Positions 1 to 6,607 of a DNA stretch of 10,810 bases are shown here, one piece after another. A program made the translations under genes and the position numbers. Numbering within the stretch: position 1 is the first letter of the stretch; every line of letters starts with the position of its first letter. The notes under the pieces are model-generated. The model worked only from the letters and a program-made list of their open reading frames with translations, did not search any database and was not told the DNA's origin. Source of the DNA: Actinomycetes bacterium (GTDB taxonomy: Bacteria > Actinomycetota > Acidimicrobiia > Acidimicrobiales > RAAP-2); the NCBI GenBank assembly GCA_021787255.1, contig JAJYMD010000444.1, positions 1 to 10,810 of the forward strand. Reading direction: 5' to 3'.

Positions 1-213
1 CGCCAGCTCGAGCGGCTCGCCGCCGTGAAGCAGGCGCGCGACGACGATGCGGTCCGACGGTGCCTCGAGCGCCTCGCGCAGGAGGCCGCCGACCCCACGG
101 CAAACCTGATGCCCGGGCTCATCGACGCCGCGAAGGCCCGCGTCACGCTGGGCGAGACGATGCACGCGCTCGAGTCGGTGTTCGGCACGTGGATCGAGCG
201 GTCCGTGGCGTGA
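1..213 (+). CDS. Methylmalonyl-CoA mutase family protein, catalytic subunit, C-terminal fragment
   Basis: Only the last 70 residues are inside the window; the reading frame is open from base 1, so the gene starts upstream. The fragment has the typical end of the catalytic (TIM-barrel) subunit of B12-dependent acyl-CoA mutases: a charged helix around RDDDAVRRCLERL, the segment NLMPGLIDAAKARVTLGE (family consensus close to 'NLMPpildAvrayaTlGE'), then a last helix ending FGTWIERSVA. These enzymes rearrange the carbon skeleton of acyl-CoA thioesters, for example succinyl-CoA and methylmalonyl-CoA, in the cytoplasm. The chain stops without a B12-binding domain; that domain is the next gene, whose GTG overlaps this stop by four bases. 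It is therefore the large subunit of a two-gene mutase. The substrate pocket lies upstream of the window, so methylmalonyl-CoA, isobutyryl-CoA and 2-hydroxyisobutyryl-CoA mutase cannot be told apart. Confidence 0.9.
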   Translation, partial: RQLERLAAVKQARDDDAVRRCLERLAQEAADPTANLMPGLIDAAKARVTLGETMHALESVFGTWIERSVA

Positions 214-638
214 GCGGCCCCGTGCCCGCAGGCGCTTCGAGCGAGCCGCCCCTGCGGGTCCTGCTCGCCAAGGTGGGCCTGGACGGCCACGACCGCGGGC
301 TCAGGCTCGTGGCGCGCGTGCTGCGAGACCACGGCTTCGAGGTGGTCTTCGCCGGGCTCCGCCAGACCCCGGAGTCCATCGCCGCGGCGGTCGTCCAAGA
401 GGACGTGGACGTCGTGGGGGTGTCGATGCACAACGGGGCGCACCTCACGCTCGCCCCCGCCGTCGTCGGCGCGCTGCGGCGCGCGGGGCTCGAGACGCCG
501 GTCGTCGTGGGCGGCATCGTCCCGGACGTCGACGTTGCACGCCTCGAAGACGCCGGCATCGCGGCGGTCCTGGGCCCTGGCGCCTCGAACGACGAGGTCG
601 TGGCGGCCGTGCGGAGCGCCGCTGGCCGCGCGGCCTGA
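210..638 (+). CDS. B12-binding small subunit of acyl-CoA mutase (MCM C-terminal type)
   Basis: A 142-residue stand-alone cobalamin-binding domain. The sequence AKVGLDGHDRG (residues 20–30) is the B12 signature DxHxxG, with His27 expected as the lower axial cobalt ligand. It is followed by a Rossmann-like alternation: a helix, then EVVFAGLRQTPESI, the strand VDVVGVS with Ser72, and the glycine pair in VVVGGIVP (residues 98–105). Length and order match the MCM C-terminal domain and the small subunits IcmB and HcmB. The GTG at 210 is chosen because it overlaps the stop of the catalytic subunit gene (GTGA), which implies coupled translation; the open frame extends further upstream but only inside the previous gene. 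The segment after the conserved Ser reads SMHNGAH, whereas from memory classical MCMs have a SxxAGH-like and IcmB/HcmB a SxLSG-like loop, so the substrate class stays open. Confidence 0.93.
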   Translation: MSGPVPAGASSEPPLRVLLAKVGLDGHDRGLRLVARVLRDHGFEVVFAGLRQTPESIAAAVVQEDVDVVGVSMHNGAHLTLAPAVVGALRRAGLETPVVVGGIVPDVDVARLEDAGIAAVLGPGASNDEVVAAVRSAAGRAA

Positions 639-661
639 AGACTGCCGCGCCGACCCACGGC

Positions 662-730
662 CCGCCGACCGCAGCCTGCCGGCCGGGAGCCGCCGAGCGG
701 AGCCCGCCGAGCGCAGCCCGCCGAGCGGGA
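662..730. repeat. Degenerate 14-bp tandem repeat, about five units
   Basis: The unit CCGCCGAGCGSAGC is seen at 690–703 and 704–717, and at 718–730 with a diverged end. A related copy (CCGCCGACCGCAGC) lies at 662–675, exactly two periods earlier, with a poor copy between them at 676–689. The repeat lies in the gap between the mutase small subunit and the prepilin operon. It is not in any credible gene. It may be slippage-generated filler; no regulatory role is evident. Confidence 0.7.
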
Positions 731-788
731 ACGCGGACCGGGAACGCCGGCCGCTGCGCGCCGACCGGTGGGCGTCCTGCCCAAGAGG

Positions 789-794
789 TATCAT
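789..794 (+). promoter_or_regulatory. Possible -10 element for the pilin operon
   Basis: TATCAT, preceded by GG, is the only A/T-rich hexamer in this very G+C-rich gap. It lies about 25 bases before the chosen GTG at 819, which would give a short leader carrying the ribosome binding site. No convincing -35 hexamer is seen at the expected distance, so this is only a weak candidate. Confidence 0.25.
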
Positions 795-806
795 CGCCGC
801 GGGGAT

Positions 807-813
807 GGGAGGA
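807..813 (+). promoter_or_regulatory. Ribosome binding site setting the start of the first prepilin gene
   Basis: GGGAGGA, five bases before the GTG at 819, is the best Shine-Dalgarno match near this gene. It favours 819 over the earlier in-frame GTG at 768, which has no such site, and gives a 24-residue Arg-rich leader ending in Gly, a normal size for a type III (prepilin) signal. Confidence 0.75.
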
Positions 814-818
814 AACGG

Positions 819-3533
819 GTGGGTCGGCGTTCTCGCCTCTTCCTGGGAAGACGAACCTGTCGCCACCGGTGCGGCACCGGCGAGGAGGGCATCGGCCTCC
901 TCGAGGTCGTCGTCGCGTTCGCGGTGCTCATGGCCGTCCTCGTGCCGACGGCGATCATTCTCCAGACCGCCACCACCGAGGCCTCCACAGCGCGCCAGCG
1001 GCTGACCGCGCTCTCGCTGGCCGAGCAGTGCGTCGAGAAGCTCGCCAACACAGGCCCCCCCGTCGCGGACGGCGTGCCGGAGACCGGCACGGCCATCTCG
1101 GAGAACACACACTGCATCGGCTCGACACCGGTGGTCGAGTCGACAATGACCTACACAGTGCACGCCGAGTTCACCTGGACGACGGCGGAGGGGACACACC
1201 CGGACCTGTGCACGTCCGGGTCGGTGCCGAGCGTGCTGGCGCTGCACGTGTGGGTGACCTGGCGCAGAACACAGCGGATCGACGACGCGACGATCATCGA
1301 CTACCCGCCGCCGGGGCTCCCGACCGACGGCTTCCTCGCCGTGCAGGTGAACGGCGACCCTCCTGGCAGCCCGCCAGCCGACGCGACCGGCGTCGCATGG
1401 GCGACACGGGTCCAGCGCGTCCCGGTCACCTTGACGACGACAGGGTACGTCGCGACGCTCCATCCGGACAGCTACGGGTGCGTCTTCCAGCAGGTGCCGC
1501 CTGGCACCTACACCGTGTCGCTCGCCGACCCCCAGTCCGGCGGGGTCCCGGCCACACCGTCGTGGACCGCGAACGCCGACGAGACGACCTCGCCGAGCCA
1601 GTCCTCTCTGGTCGTGAACGTCGGCCTGGTGACGCTCGCGACCTTCCAGTACGACGAGGGGTCGTTCGTCTCCCTGTCGTACCCGACCTCCAGCGCGACC
1701 GACGGTGGCGTCTCCTGCCCGGCGGCTGGTTCGATCCGCTGCATCGTCTTCGGCCAGGCGCCCGCGTCCGCGGCCGATCCCGGCGCCACACCCGTCGCGC
1801 AGCTCTCTGTCCGCACCACCAGCGGCTGGACCGTGGCGCGCCCGCAGGGCGCCGTCCGGCTGGTCGCCGCAGCCTGCGCAGGCACCGTCCGCTGCGTCGT
1901 GGTCGGCTACGGGAAGTCCGGCAGCTCCTACGCAGGGGCGATCACCACCACGCCGATCTCCTCTGGGACACCGATCGCCTTCACGCCGAGCACAGTGCCC
2001 TCGGGCGTCAGCACGCTGAGCGCGGTGGTCTGCCCGTCTTCCACGACGTGCTACGCGACGGGGAGCGGCTCGAACGGCGCGGTCATCCTGTCCGGCACCC
2101 TGAGCACATCATCCGCGTCGTGGGTCTCGGACTCCCTGCCCTCGGGGGTCGCCCGCATCACCGACCTCGCCTGCCCCGCGACCTCGACGTGCTACGCGAC
2201 GACCTCTCGAGGAGGCGTGCTCTCGCTCTCCTCCAAGACGACCTGGGTCGCCGACACAGTCCCTGCCACAGCCACGGACGCGCCGAGCGCACTGGAGGCG
2301 ATCTCCTGCACGTCCACCACGAGCTGCTACGCGGTCGGCACGCGCAAGTCCTCGGGCGCCTCGGAGCTCTCGCTCACACCCCTCCTGCCCACCAACTGGG
2401 TGCAGGACACCGCACCTACGACACTCGTGTCCCTCTCGGGGCTCGTCTGCAGGCCCGCCTCTTCGGGCGTCTCCTGCTACGCCGATGGCTCGCGCACCAC
2501 AGGGGGGTCGTCGTACGGCGCCATCGCGTCCTTGTCGTCTCCGACGACCTGGCAGCTCGACGCCCCCTCCGGCGAGGGGTCGATCCGAGCGCTCACATGC
2601 CCGAGCGCGACCGCGTGCGCCGCGATCGCCACCACGACCTCCGGCACCCCCGCGCTGCTCTGGAGCACCGGCACCAGCACCTTCACCTCCGAGCCGCTCC
2701 CGGCGGACGTCGCGAGGGTCGCCGGCCTCACCTGCCCGGGGACGACGCAGTGCTTCGCCTGGGGGACGGCTTCGTCCGCGTCGGGAGCGACCGCCGCGAT
2801 CGTCTCGGGCGCGGCCGCGACATGGAACCTCGACACGCTCCCCGAAAGCCCGGTCACCATCTCGCAGATCGCGTGCGGCGGCGGGAGCTGCGAGGCGCCG
2901 GGCGCCTCGGTGAGCGGCGCCACGTTCCTCGAGGGCACCCCGACATCGACCAGCTGGGCCGCCGCGTCCCCCTCGGGAATCGAGGGCCTCGTCGTGACTG
3001 GCGTTCCCGTCGCCGTCACAAGCTCGGGGCTCGAGACAGTCCGCCCGCTCGAGGTCTCGGTGCCCGCGTCCACAGCGGTCGTCGCGCGCATCGGCCCGCT
3101 GTTCCCCTTCCAGAGCGGCTACTCGGTCGCCGCGACCACCTGCGCACCCCTCACGCCGGCGGTGATGACCACCTCGCTCCCGGGCGCGACCGCCAGCGCG
3201 ACGGTGCCCATGGGGCTTCTCTCGATCCGCGTGACCGACGCGAGCGGAGACCCCGACACAGGGGCCACGATCACTGCGGCCCCCTCGTGCGCCAGCACGC
3301 TCTCGGCGCCTCCGGGCAAGACCAACCCGGCGTCGTACACGCTGCCAACGACCGGACCGCTCGGGCTGAGCCAGATCGCCCTCCCCTACGGGACCTACAC
3401 GCTGAGCGTGACCTACTCGGGGCACACCTGGAAGGGAACGGTCGCCGTCACAGCCACCTCCCTCATCCTGACACCGGTCACACACCCGGTCTCGCGCCCG
3501 GTCTCGACACCCGTCCCGGTGGTCGTGACATGA
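819..3533 (+). CDS. Large prepilin-like protein with Cys-paired, propeller-like repeats (PilV/GspI position)
   Basis: A 904-residue protein. The Arg-rich leader (1–24) ends EEG, followed by IGLLEVVVAF: a prepilin peptidase site with cleavage after Gly and Glu at +5, then a hydrophobic helix to about residue 50 and the amphipathic AEQCVEKLAN stretch usual in minor pilins. At about 170–245 there is a Cna-B/transthyretin-like module with the edge VPPGTYTVSLAD. From about 290 to 720 there are nine repeats of 45–53 residues, each with the pattern 'hxxhxC(x4–8)C'. The Cys pairs are 300/308, 353/359, 405/411, 452/458, 497/503, 544/553, 594/600, 639/645 and 686/691, often continued by YA.G. Such repeats look like beta-propeller blades stabilised by disulfides. 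A second Cna-B-like module (about 798–884, LPYGTYTLSV) and a Pro/Val tail end the chain. The protein is probably anchored in the membrane or at the filament tip, with its head outside. It overlaps the next prepilin gene by four bases. The prepilin part is near certain; the propeller fold is inferred. Confidence 0.88.
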   Translation: MGRRSRLFLGRRTCRHRCGTGEEGIGLLEVVVAFAVLMAVLVPTAIILQTATTEASTARQRLTALSLAEQCVEKLANTGPPVADGVPETGTAISENTHCIGSTPVVESTMTYTVHAEFTWTTAEGTHPDLCTSGSVPSVLALHVWVTWRRTQRIDDATIIDYPPPGLPTDGFLAVQVNGDPPGSPPADATGVAWATRVQRVPVTLTTTGYVATLHPDSYGCVFQQVPPGTYTVSLADPQSGGVPATPSWTANADETTSPSQSSLVVNVGLVTLATFQYDEGSFVSLSYPTSSATDGGVSCPAAGSIRCIVFGQAPASAADPGATPVAQLSVRTTSGWTVARPQGAVRLVAAACAGTVRCVVVGYGKSGSSYAGAITTTPISSGTPIAFTPSTVPSGVSTLSAVVCPSSTTCYATGSGSNGAVILSGTLSTSSASWVSDSLPSGVARITDLACPATSTCYATTSRGGVLSLSSKTTWVADTVPATATDAPSALEAISCTSTTSCYAVGTRKSSGASELSLTPLLPTNWVQDTAPTTLVSLSGLVCRPASSGVSCYADGSRTTGGSSYGAIASLSSPTTWQLDAPSGEGSIRALTCPSATACAAIATTTSGTPALLWSTGTSTFTSEPLPADVARVAGLTCPGTTQCFAWGTASSASGATAAIVSGAAATWNLDTLPESPVTISQIACGGGSCEAPGASVSGATFLEGTPTSTSWAAASPSGIEGLVVTGVPVAVTSSGLETVRPLEVSVPASTAVVARIGPLFPFQSGYSVAATTCAPLTPAVMTTSLPGATASATVPMGLLSIRVTDASGDPDTGATITAAPSCASTLSAPPGKTNPASYTLPTTGPLGLSQIALPYGTYTLSVTYSGHTWKGTVAVTATSLILTPVTHPVSRPVSTPVPVVVT
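1716..2891 (+). repeat. Nine Cys-paired protein repeats (propeller-like) within the first prepilin
   Basis: First cysteine codons of the nine units lie at 1716, 1875, 2031, 2172, 2307, 2448, 2598, 2733 and 2874. Each is followed by a second Cys 5–9 residues later. Units share a hydrophobic lead-in (for example LSAVVCPSSTTCYATG, LEAISCTSTTSCYAVG, VAGLTCPGTTQCFAWG). The DNA of the units has diverged, so the array is old or under diversifying selection rather than a recent expansion. The spacing of 45–53 residues matches one four-strand blade. Confidence 0.85.
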
Positions 3534-4450
3534 GACGTCGACATCGCTCGGCTGGTCCGGATCACTTGGCTGGTCCCGATCGCCCGGGCCGCGCCGACGC
3601 CGGCTTCACCTTGGTGGAGACGATGGTGGTGCTCGCGGTGATGGCCGTGCTGCTTGCGATCACCGTCCCGATCGTCTCGACGCTGGTGCAGGCGTCGGGC
3701 CACGTCACGAACACGTACTCGAACGTCGACGAGCAGCTCGTGCTGTCGACGAACCTTCAGCGGCTGCTGCGAGCGGCGGTCGCGCCAGCGCCCAGCTACT
3801 ACACAGGCGACAAGCCCGTCGACCCCCCTGTCACGCCGTTCGTGCCCGGGAAGGTCGGCCCGACGTCGGTGACCTTCTACTCGAACACCGGGACACCCAA
3901 CGGTCCGGTGGAGGTCAGGGCCTGGTGCACACCCACACCGACAAGCCCGACACGCTGCAAGGCGCCGACATCGACATTCACCGTCACGGTCACGTCGCCG
4001 AAGGCCGGGACCTGCCCCTTCTTGACCGGGACACTGAGCAACCACTGCACATGGCCTGCGACAGCAGCCAAGACGCTCCTCAGCATCCCGCACGTCCGCA
4101 ACGGCGGCGACACGACGCCGCTCCCGCCCTTCGCGTACGCCTACGGCGCGGCTCCGTCCCCCGGCTCGCCGCTCACGACCACCTCGGTGTGCTCGGTGCC
4201 CGGCTATCCGGCCGGCTGCACCCCCACAAGCTCGGACTCCACCACATTCAGCACGTCGAAGTGCCTCCCGAGCACAACACCGGCGCACCCGTTCGCGAAG
4301 TGCCCCGTCGGCGAGATCGACGAGATCTCCTACGACCTGCAGATCAACGCGAGCACGAGCGCCCTCTACGGCGGACTGCAGGCCCAGGACGCGACCGGGA
4401 TCTTCGTGCTCTCGTCGACCTCGATGCTGTACGACGCGGCGGTCGGGTGA
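3530..4450 (+). CDS. Prepilin-type protein (PilW/GspJ-like)
   Basis: A 306-residue protein starting at an ATG that overlaps the previous stop (ATGA). The leader of 25 residues is Arg-rich and ends in DAG, followed by FTLVETMVVLAVMAVLLAI: a textbook type IV prepilin site with Phe at +1, Glu at +5 and a long hydrophobic helix. The rest is a secreted Thr/Ser/Pro-rich domain with several cysteines and a late segment EIDEISYDLQIN. From its place after a PilV/GspI-like gene and before a PilX/GspK-like gene I read it as the PilW/GspJ counterpart, a minor (pseudo)pilin of the filament tip. I recognise only the N-terminal module by sequence; the outer domain is unassigned. No strong Shine-Dalgarno is visible, which fits translation coupled to the upstream gene. 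The frame is open far upstream, but that part is a shadow of the previous gene. Confidence 0.9.
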   Translation: MRRRHRSAGPDHLAGPDRPGRADAGFTLVETMVVLAVMAVLLAITVPIVSTLVQASGHVTNTYSNVDEQLVLSTNLQRLLRAAVAPAPSYYTGDKPVDPPVTPFVPGKVGPTSVTFYSNTGTPNGPVEVRAWCTPTPTSPTRCKAPTSTFTVTVTSPKAGTCPFLTGTLSNHCTWPATAAKTLLSIPHVRNGGDTTPLPPFAYAYGAAPSPGSPLTTTSVCSVPGYPAGCTPTSSDSTTFSTSKCLPSTTPAHPFAKCPVGEIDEISYDLQINASTSALYGGLQAQDATGIFVLSSTSMLYDAAVG

Positions 4451-6567
4451 TGGCGCCGCGTGCGCGCCGGCGCGCCCTGGAGGAAGGCCAGGCGGTGCTC
4501 GCCCTCGTGATGACGATCGCGCTGTTCCTCGTGACGACCGGGGGGATCCTCGCCGCCGACGCGGTCCAGCACGACCCCCTGGACCAGATCGACGCGCTCG
4601 AGCACTACGCGTACCGCGCGCTCGAGGCCGGGACGAACAGCTACCTGAACACCATCAACGGCCAGCCCGGTCTGGTCGACTGCTCCAGCGCGTCGACGAG
4701 CTCCACATGCAGCGCGATCACCTACGACAGGTGGACCGAGGTCCCCGGCACGACATCGAGCGGCTCGACCCCGGAGTACTACCTGTGGACCAACCCCCAG
4801 CTGTGCTTCAGCACGAGCAGGACGGCGTTCACCAGGTGCACGCAGACAGCTGCGACCGGGAACTTCGAGCTCTTGCAGGTCGAGATCATCGGCGCCGCGG
4901 GCTTCCCGGGCCACTACCGCTACCAGAGCTCGCTCGCGAGCTTCTCGGCCGCCCAGGGGTTCCTCACGCGGGTGTGGTGGAGCAACTACGAGGCCGAGGA
5001 CCCCTCCCTCACCTCGACGACACCGAAGGCCTGCCACTACTACTGGACAGGCTACGAAGGCACACCCTCCAAGCCGACGTACACAGCCGCGTACTACGGC
5101 AGCGACGGGAAGTGCGGCCCGGTCTACTTCGGCCCCCAGGACGTGATCGACGGGCCGGTGTTCACGAACGACTCGGTCTATGTCACGACAGGCCCGGTCT
5201 TCGGCACACCTTCGACAGCGCACGCGAGCTCCCCGGTCGACACCGCCGACCCCCACTGCCTCTTCGTCGACCCGCTCCCCACAGCCACACACGGCAAGCC
5301 GTCGACCTGCAAGACAGCCGACACAGTCGACGTCGGGCGCTACACAGCCGCCTTTTCCCAGTACGGCCTGCCCGTCGAGCCGATCCCGACGAGCGACACG
5401 CAGCTCGAGCAGGTGGCCGCGTTGGACGGCTGCGTCTACTCGGGTCCCACGCTGATCTCGCTGTACGCGACACCTGCGACCAGGTCGGCGTACATGAACG
5501 TGACAAGCCTCGAGACCCCCGTCACAGCGAAGAGCGGTCGCGACGAGAACAACGCGGCCACGAACACCCGACGCTGCGTCGGCACACACCTGCCCGCCCC
5601 CACCAACGCGCACACAGGCAACGGCGTCCTGTTCGTCGCGAACGCGACGGGGAGCTGCTCGGGCAACGGCGACAGCCCCTTCGACGGCATCCGCCAGGGG
5701 AAGGCCACACCGTCGCATCCTTCGACAATCGAGGCACAGATCGTCTACCCCGGCCAGTTCACCGGCACATCGAAGGGCTACGACTTCGTCTACGGCGAGA
5801 CCCCCAAATCGAACGACTGCGCGGGCGACGCGTTCGTGAAGGACGCGAGCCGCAAGAACGCGCCTGGTGGGGTCCCGGGGATCGCGGGCAACCTCACGAT
5901 CGCCGCCCAGAACAACGTCGTCGTCACCGGGGACCTCGAGTACACCGACTGCGGCACAGTGTTCTCGACGACCTACCACTACGAGCGCACATGCGCCTTC
6001 GACCCCGGTGGCGTGAACGACTCGCTCGGGCTGATCGCCACAAACTTCGTCCTGGTGAACCGTCCCGAGAAGCCGGCCTGCAGCCAGCAGTCCACCGGCG
6101 TGAAGTGCTCGGCGAGCGGCCAGCTGCTCGAGGACTGCAAGACAATCTCTTCGACAGTCCCCGCCCTGACAGCGGTCCTGTGCAACCCCGGCCCCACACT
6201 GGTCGTCGACGCCGCGATCCTGGCGCTGAAGCACTCCTTTACGGTCGACAACTACACGATCGGCTCCTCCACACATCGCCTGTACGTCTACGGCACGATC
6301 GACCAGGACTGGCGAGGCGCGGTCGGCACCTTCGGCTACGGATCGATCGTGTCGGGCTACGAGAAGTACTACGTCTGGGACAGCCGCCTGCAGTACGTGA
6401 CGGTCCCCCACTACCTGACGCCGTCGACCCCCTCCTGGGAGCTCGCGTCCTCCTCGGTCGTGATGACGACAGGCTGCCCGCCGTGGCCCGAGCCCTACCC
6501 GAGCAACGGCCAGGACATCCCCGCGTCGAAGACCTCCGCCCCGACAGGCGCCGCGGGCGCCTGCTGA
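4450..6567 (+). CDS. Large PilX/GspK-like protein with DUF4900-like secreted domain
   Basis: A 705-residue protein. ATG 4450 shares its A with the stop of the previous gene; an in-frame GTG one codon earlier is an alternative. The leader MAPRARRRALEEG is followed by QAVLALVMTIALFLVTTGG: a prepilin-like site, but position +5 is Ala instead of Glu. Loss of Glu5 is typical of GspK, and PilX-type N-termini (G/Q-rich, ALV) are similar. The large outer part has DGPVFTNDSVYV at about 234, strand-rich NLTIAAQNNVVVTGDLEY at about 480, VVDAAILALKHSFTVDNY at about 587, and LYVYGTIDQDWRGAVGTFGYG at about 611–631 leading to KYYVWDSRLQY. This resembles the DUF4900 type found on pilin-like proteins, probably a beta-helix; the family name is from memory. 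Many cysteines suggest disulfides outside the cell. Probable role: the bulky apical subunit of the tip complex, which blocks addition of further subunits at the top. Confidence 0.87.
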   Translation: MAPRARRRALEEGQAVLALVMTIALFLVTTGGILAADAVQHDPLDQIDALEHYAYRALEAGTNSYLNTINGQPGLVDCSSASTSSTCSAITYDRWTEVPGTTSSGSTPEYYLWTNPQLCFSTSRTAFTRCTQTAATGNFELLQVEIIGAAGFPGHYRYQSSLASFSAAQGFLTRVWWSNYEAEDPSLTSTTPKACHYYWTGYEGTPSKPTYTAAYYGSDGKCGPVYFGPQDVIDGPVFTNDSVYVTTGPVFGTPSTAHASSPVDTADPHCLFVDPLPTATHGKPSTCKTADTVDVGRYTAAFSQYGLPVEPIPTSDTQLEQVAALDGCVYSGPTLISLYATPATRSAYMNVTSLETPVTAKSGRDENNAATNTRRCVGTHLPAPTNAHTGNGVLFVANATGSCSGNGDSPFDGIRQGKATPSHPSTIEAQIVYPGQFTGTSKGYDFVYGETPKSNDCAGDAFVKDASRKNAPGGVPGIAGNLTIAAQNNVVVTGDLEYTDCGTVFSTTYHYERTCAFDPGGVNDSLGLIATNFVLVNRPEKPACSQQSTGVKCSASGQLLEDCKTISSTVPALTAVLCNPGPTLVVDAAILALKHSFTVDNYTIGSSTHRLYVYGTIDQDWRGAVGTFGYGSIVSGYEKYYVWDSRLQYVTVPHYLTPSTPSWELASSSVVMTTGCPPWPEPYPSNGQDIPASKTSAPTGAAGAC

Positions 6568-6605
6568 AGCCCCCCAAGCGGCTGCGAGGCGACGAGCTGC
6601 GTCGC
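6545..6605. terminator. Two hairpins between convergent genes, candidate terminators
   Basis: The first hairpin (6545–6563, arms CAGGCGCC and GGCGCCTG, 3-base loop, perfect 8-bp stem) covers the last codons of the PilX/GspK-like gene. The second (6589–6605, arms GCGACG and CGTCGC, 5-base loop) lies in the 40-base gap before the end of the minus-strand membrane protein gene. Neither has a U-tract, so they are weak or U-less terminators at best. Their place between convergent genes is the main support. Confidence 0.4.
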
Positions 6606-6607
6606 GT

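Noticed and set aside
768..818. Longer start (GTG 768) for the first prepilin
   Set aside because: It has no ribosome binding site and would give a 41-residue leader; GTG 819 has GGGAGGA at five bases.
2109..3485. Antisense open frame of 458 codons
   Set aside because: Composition is Arg/Gly/Ala noise with no motif, opposite a well-supported gene; typical of high G+C DNA.
869..3529. Long open frame upstream of and continuous with the second prepilin
   Set aside because: Its translation is Arg/His/Pro/Gly-rich noise in another frame of the first prepilin gene; the prepilin leader begins at 3530.
4366..6411. Antisense open frame of 681 codons
   Set aside because: It lies opposite the PilX/GspK-like gene, has Val/Arg/Asp-rich noise and no domain.
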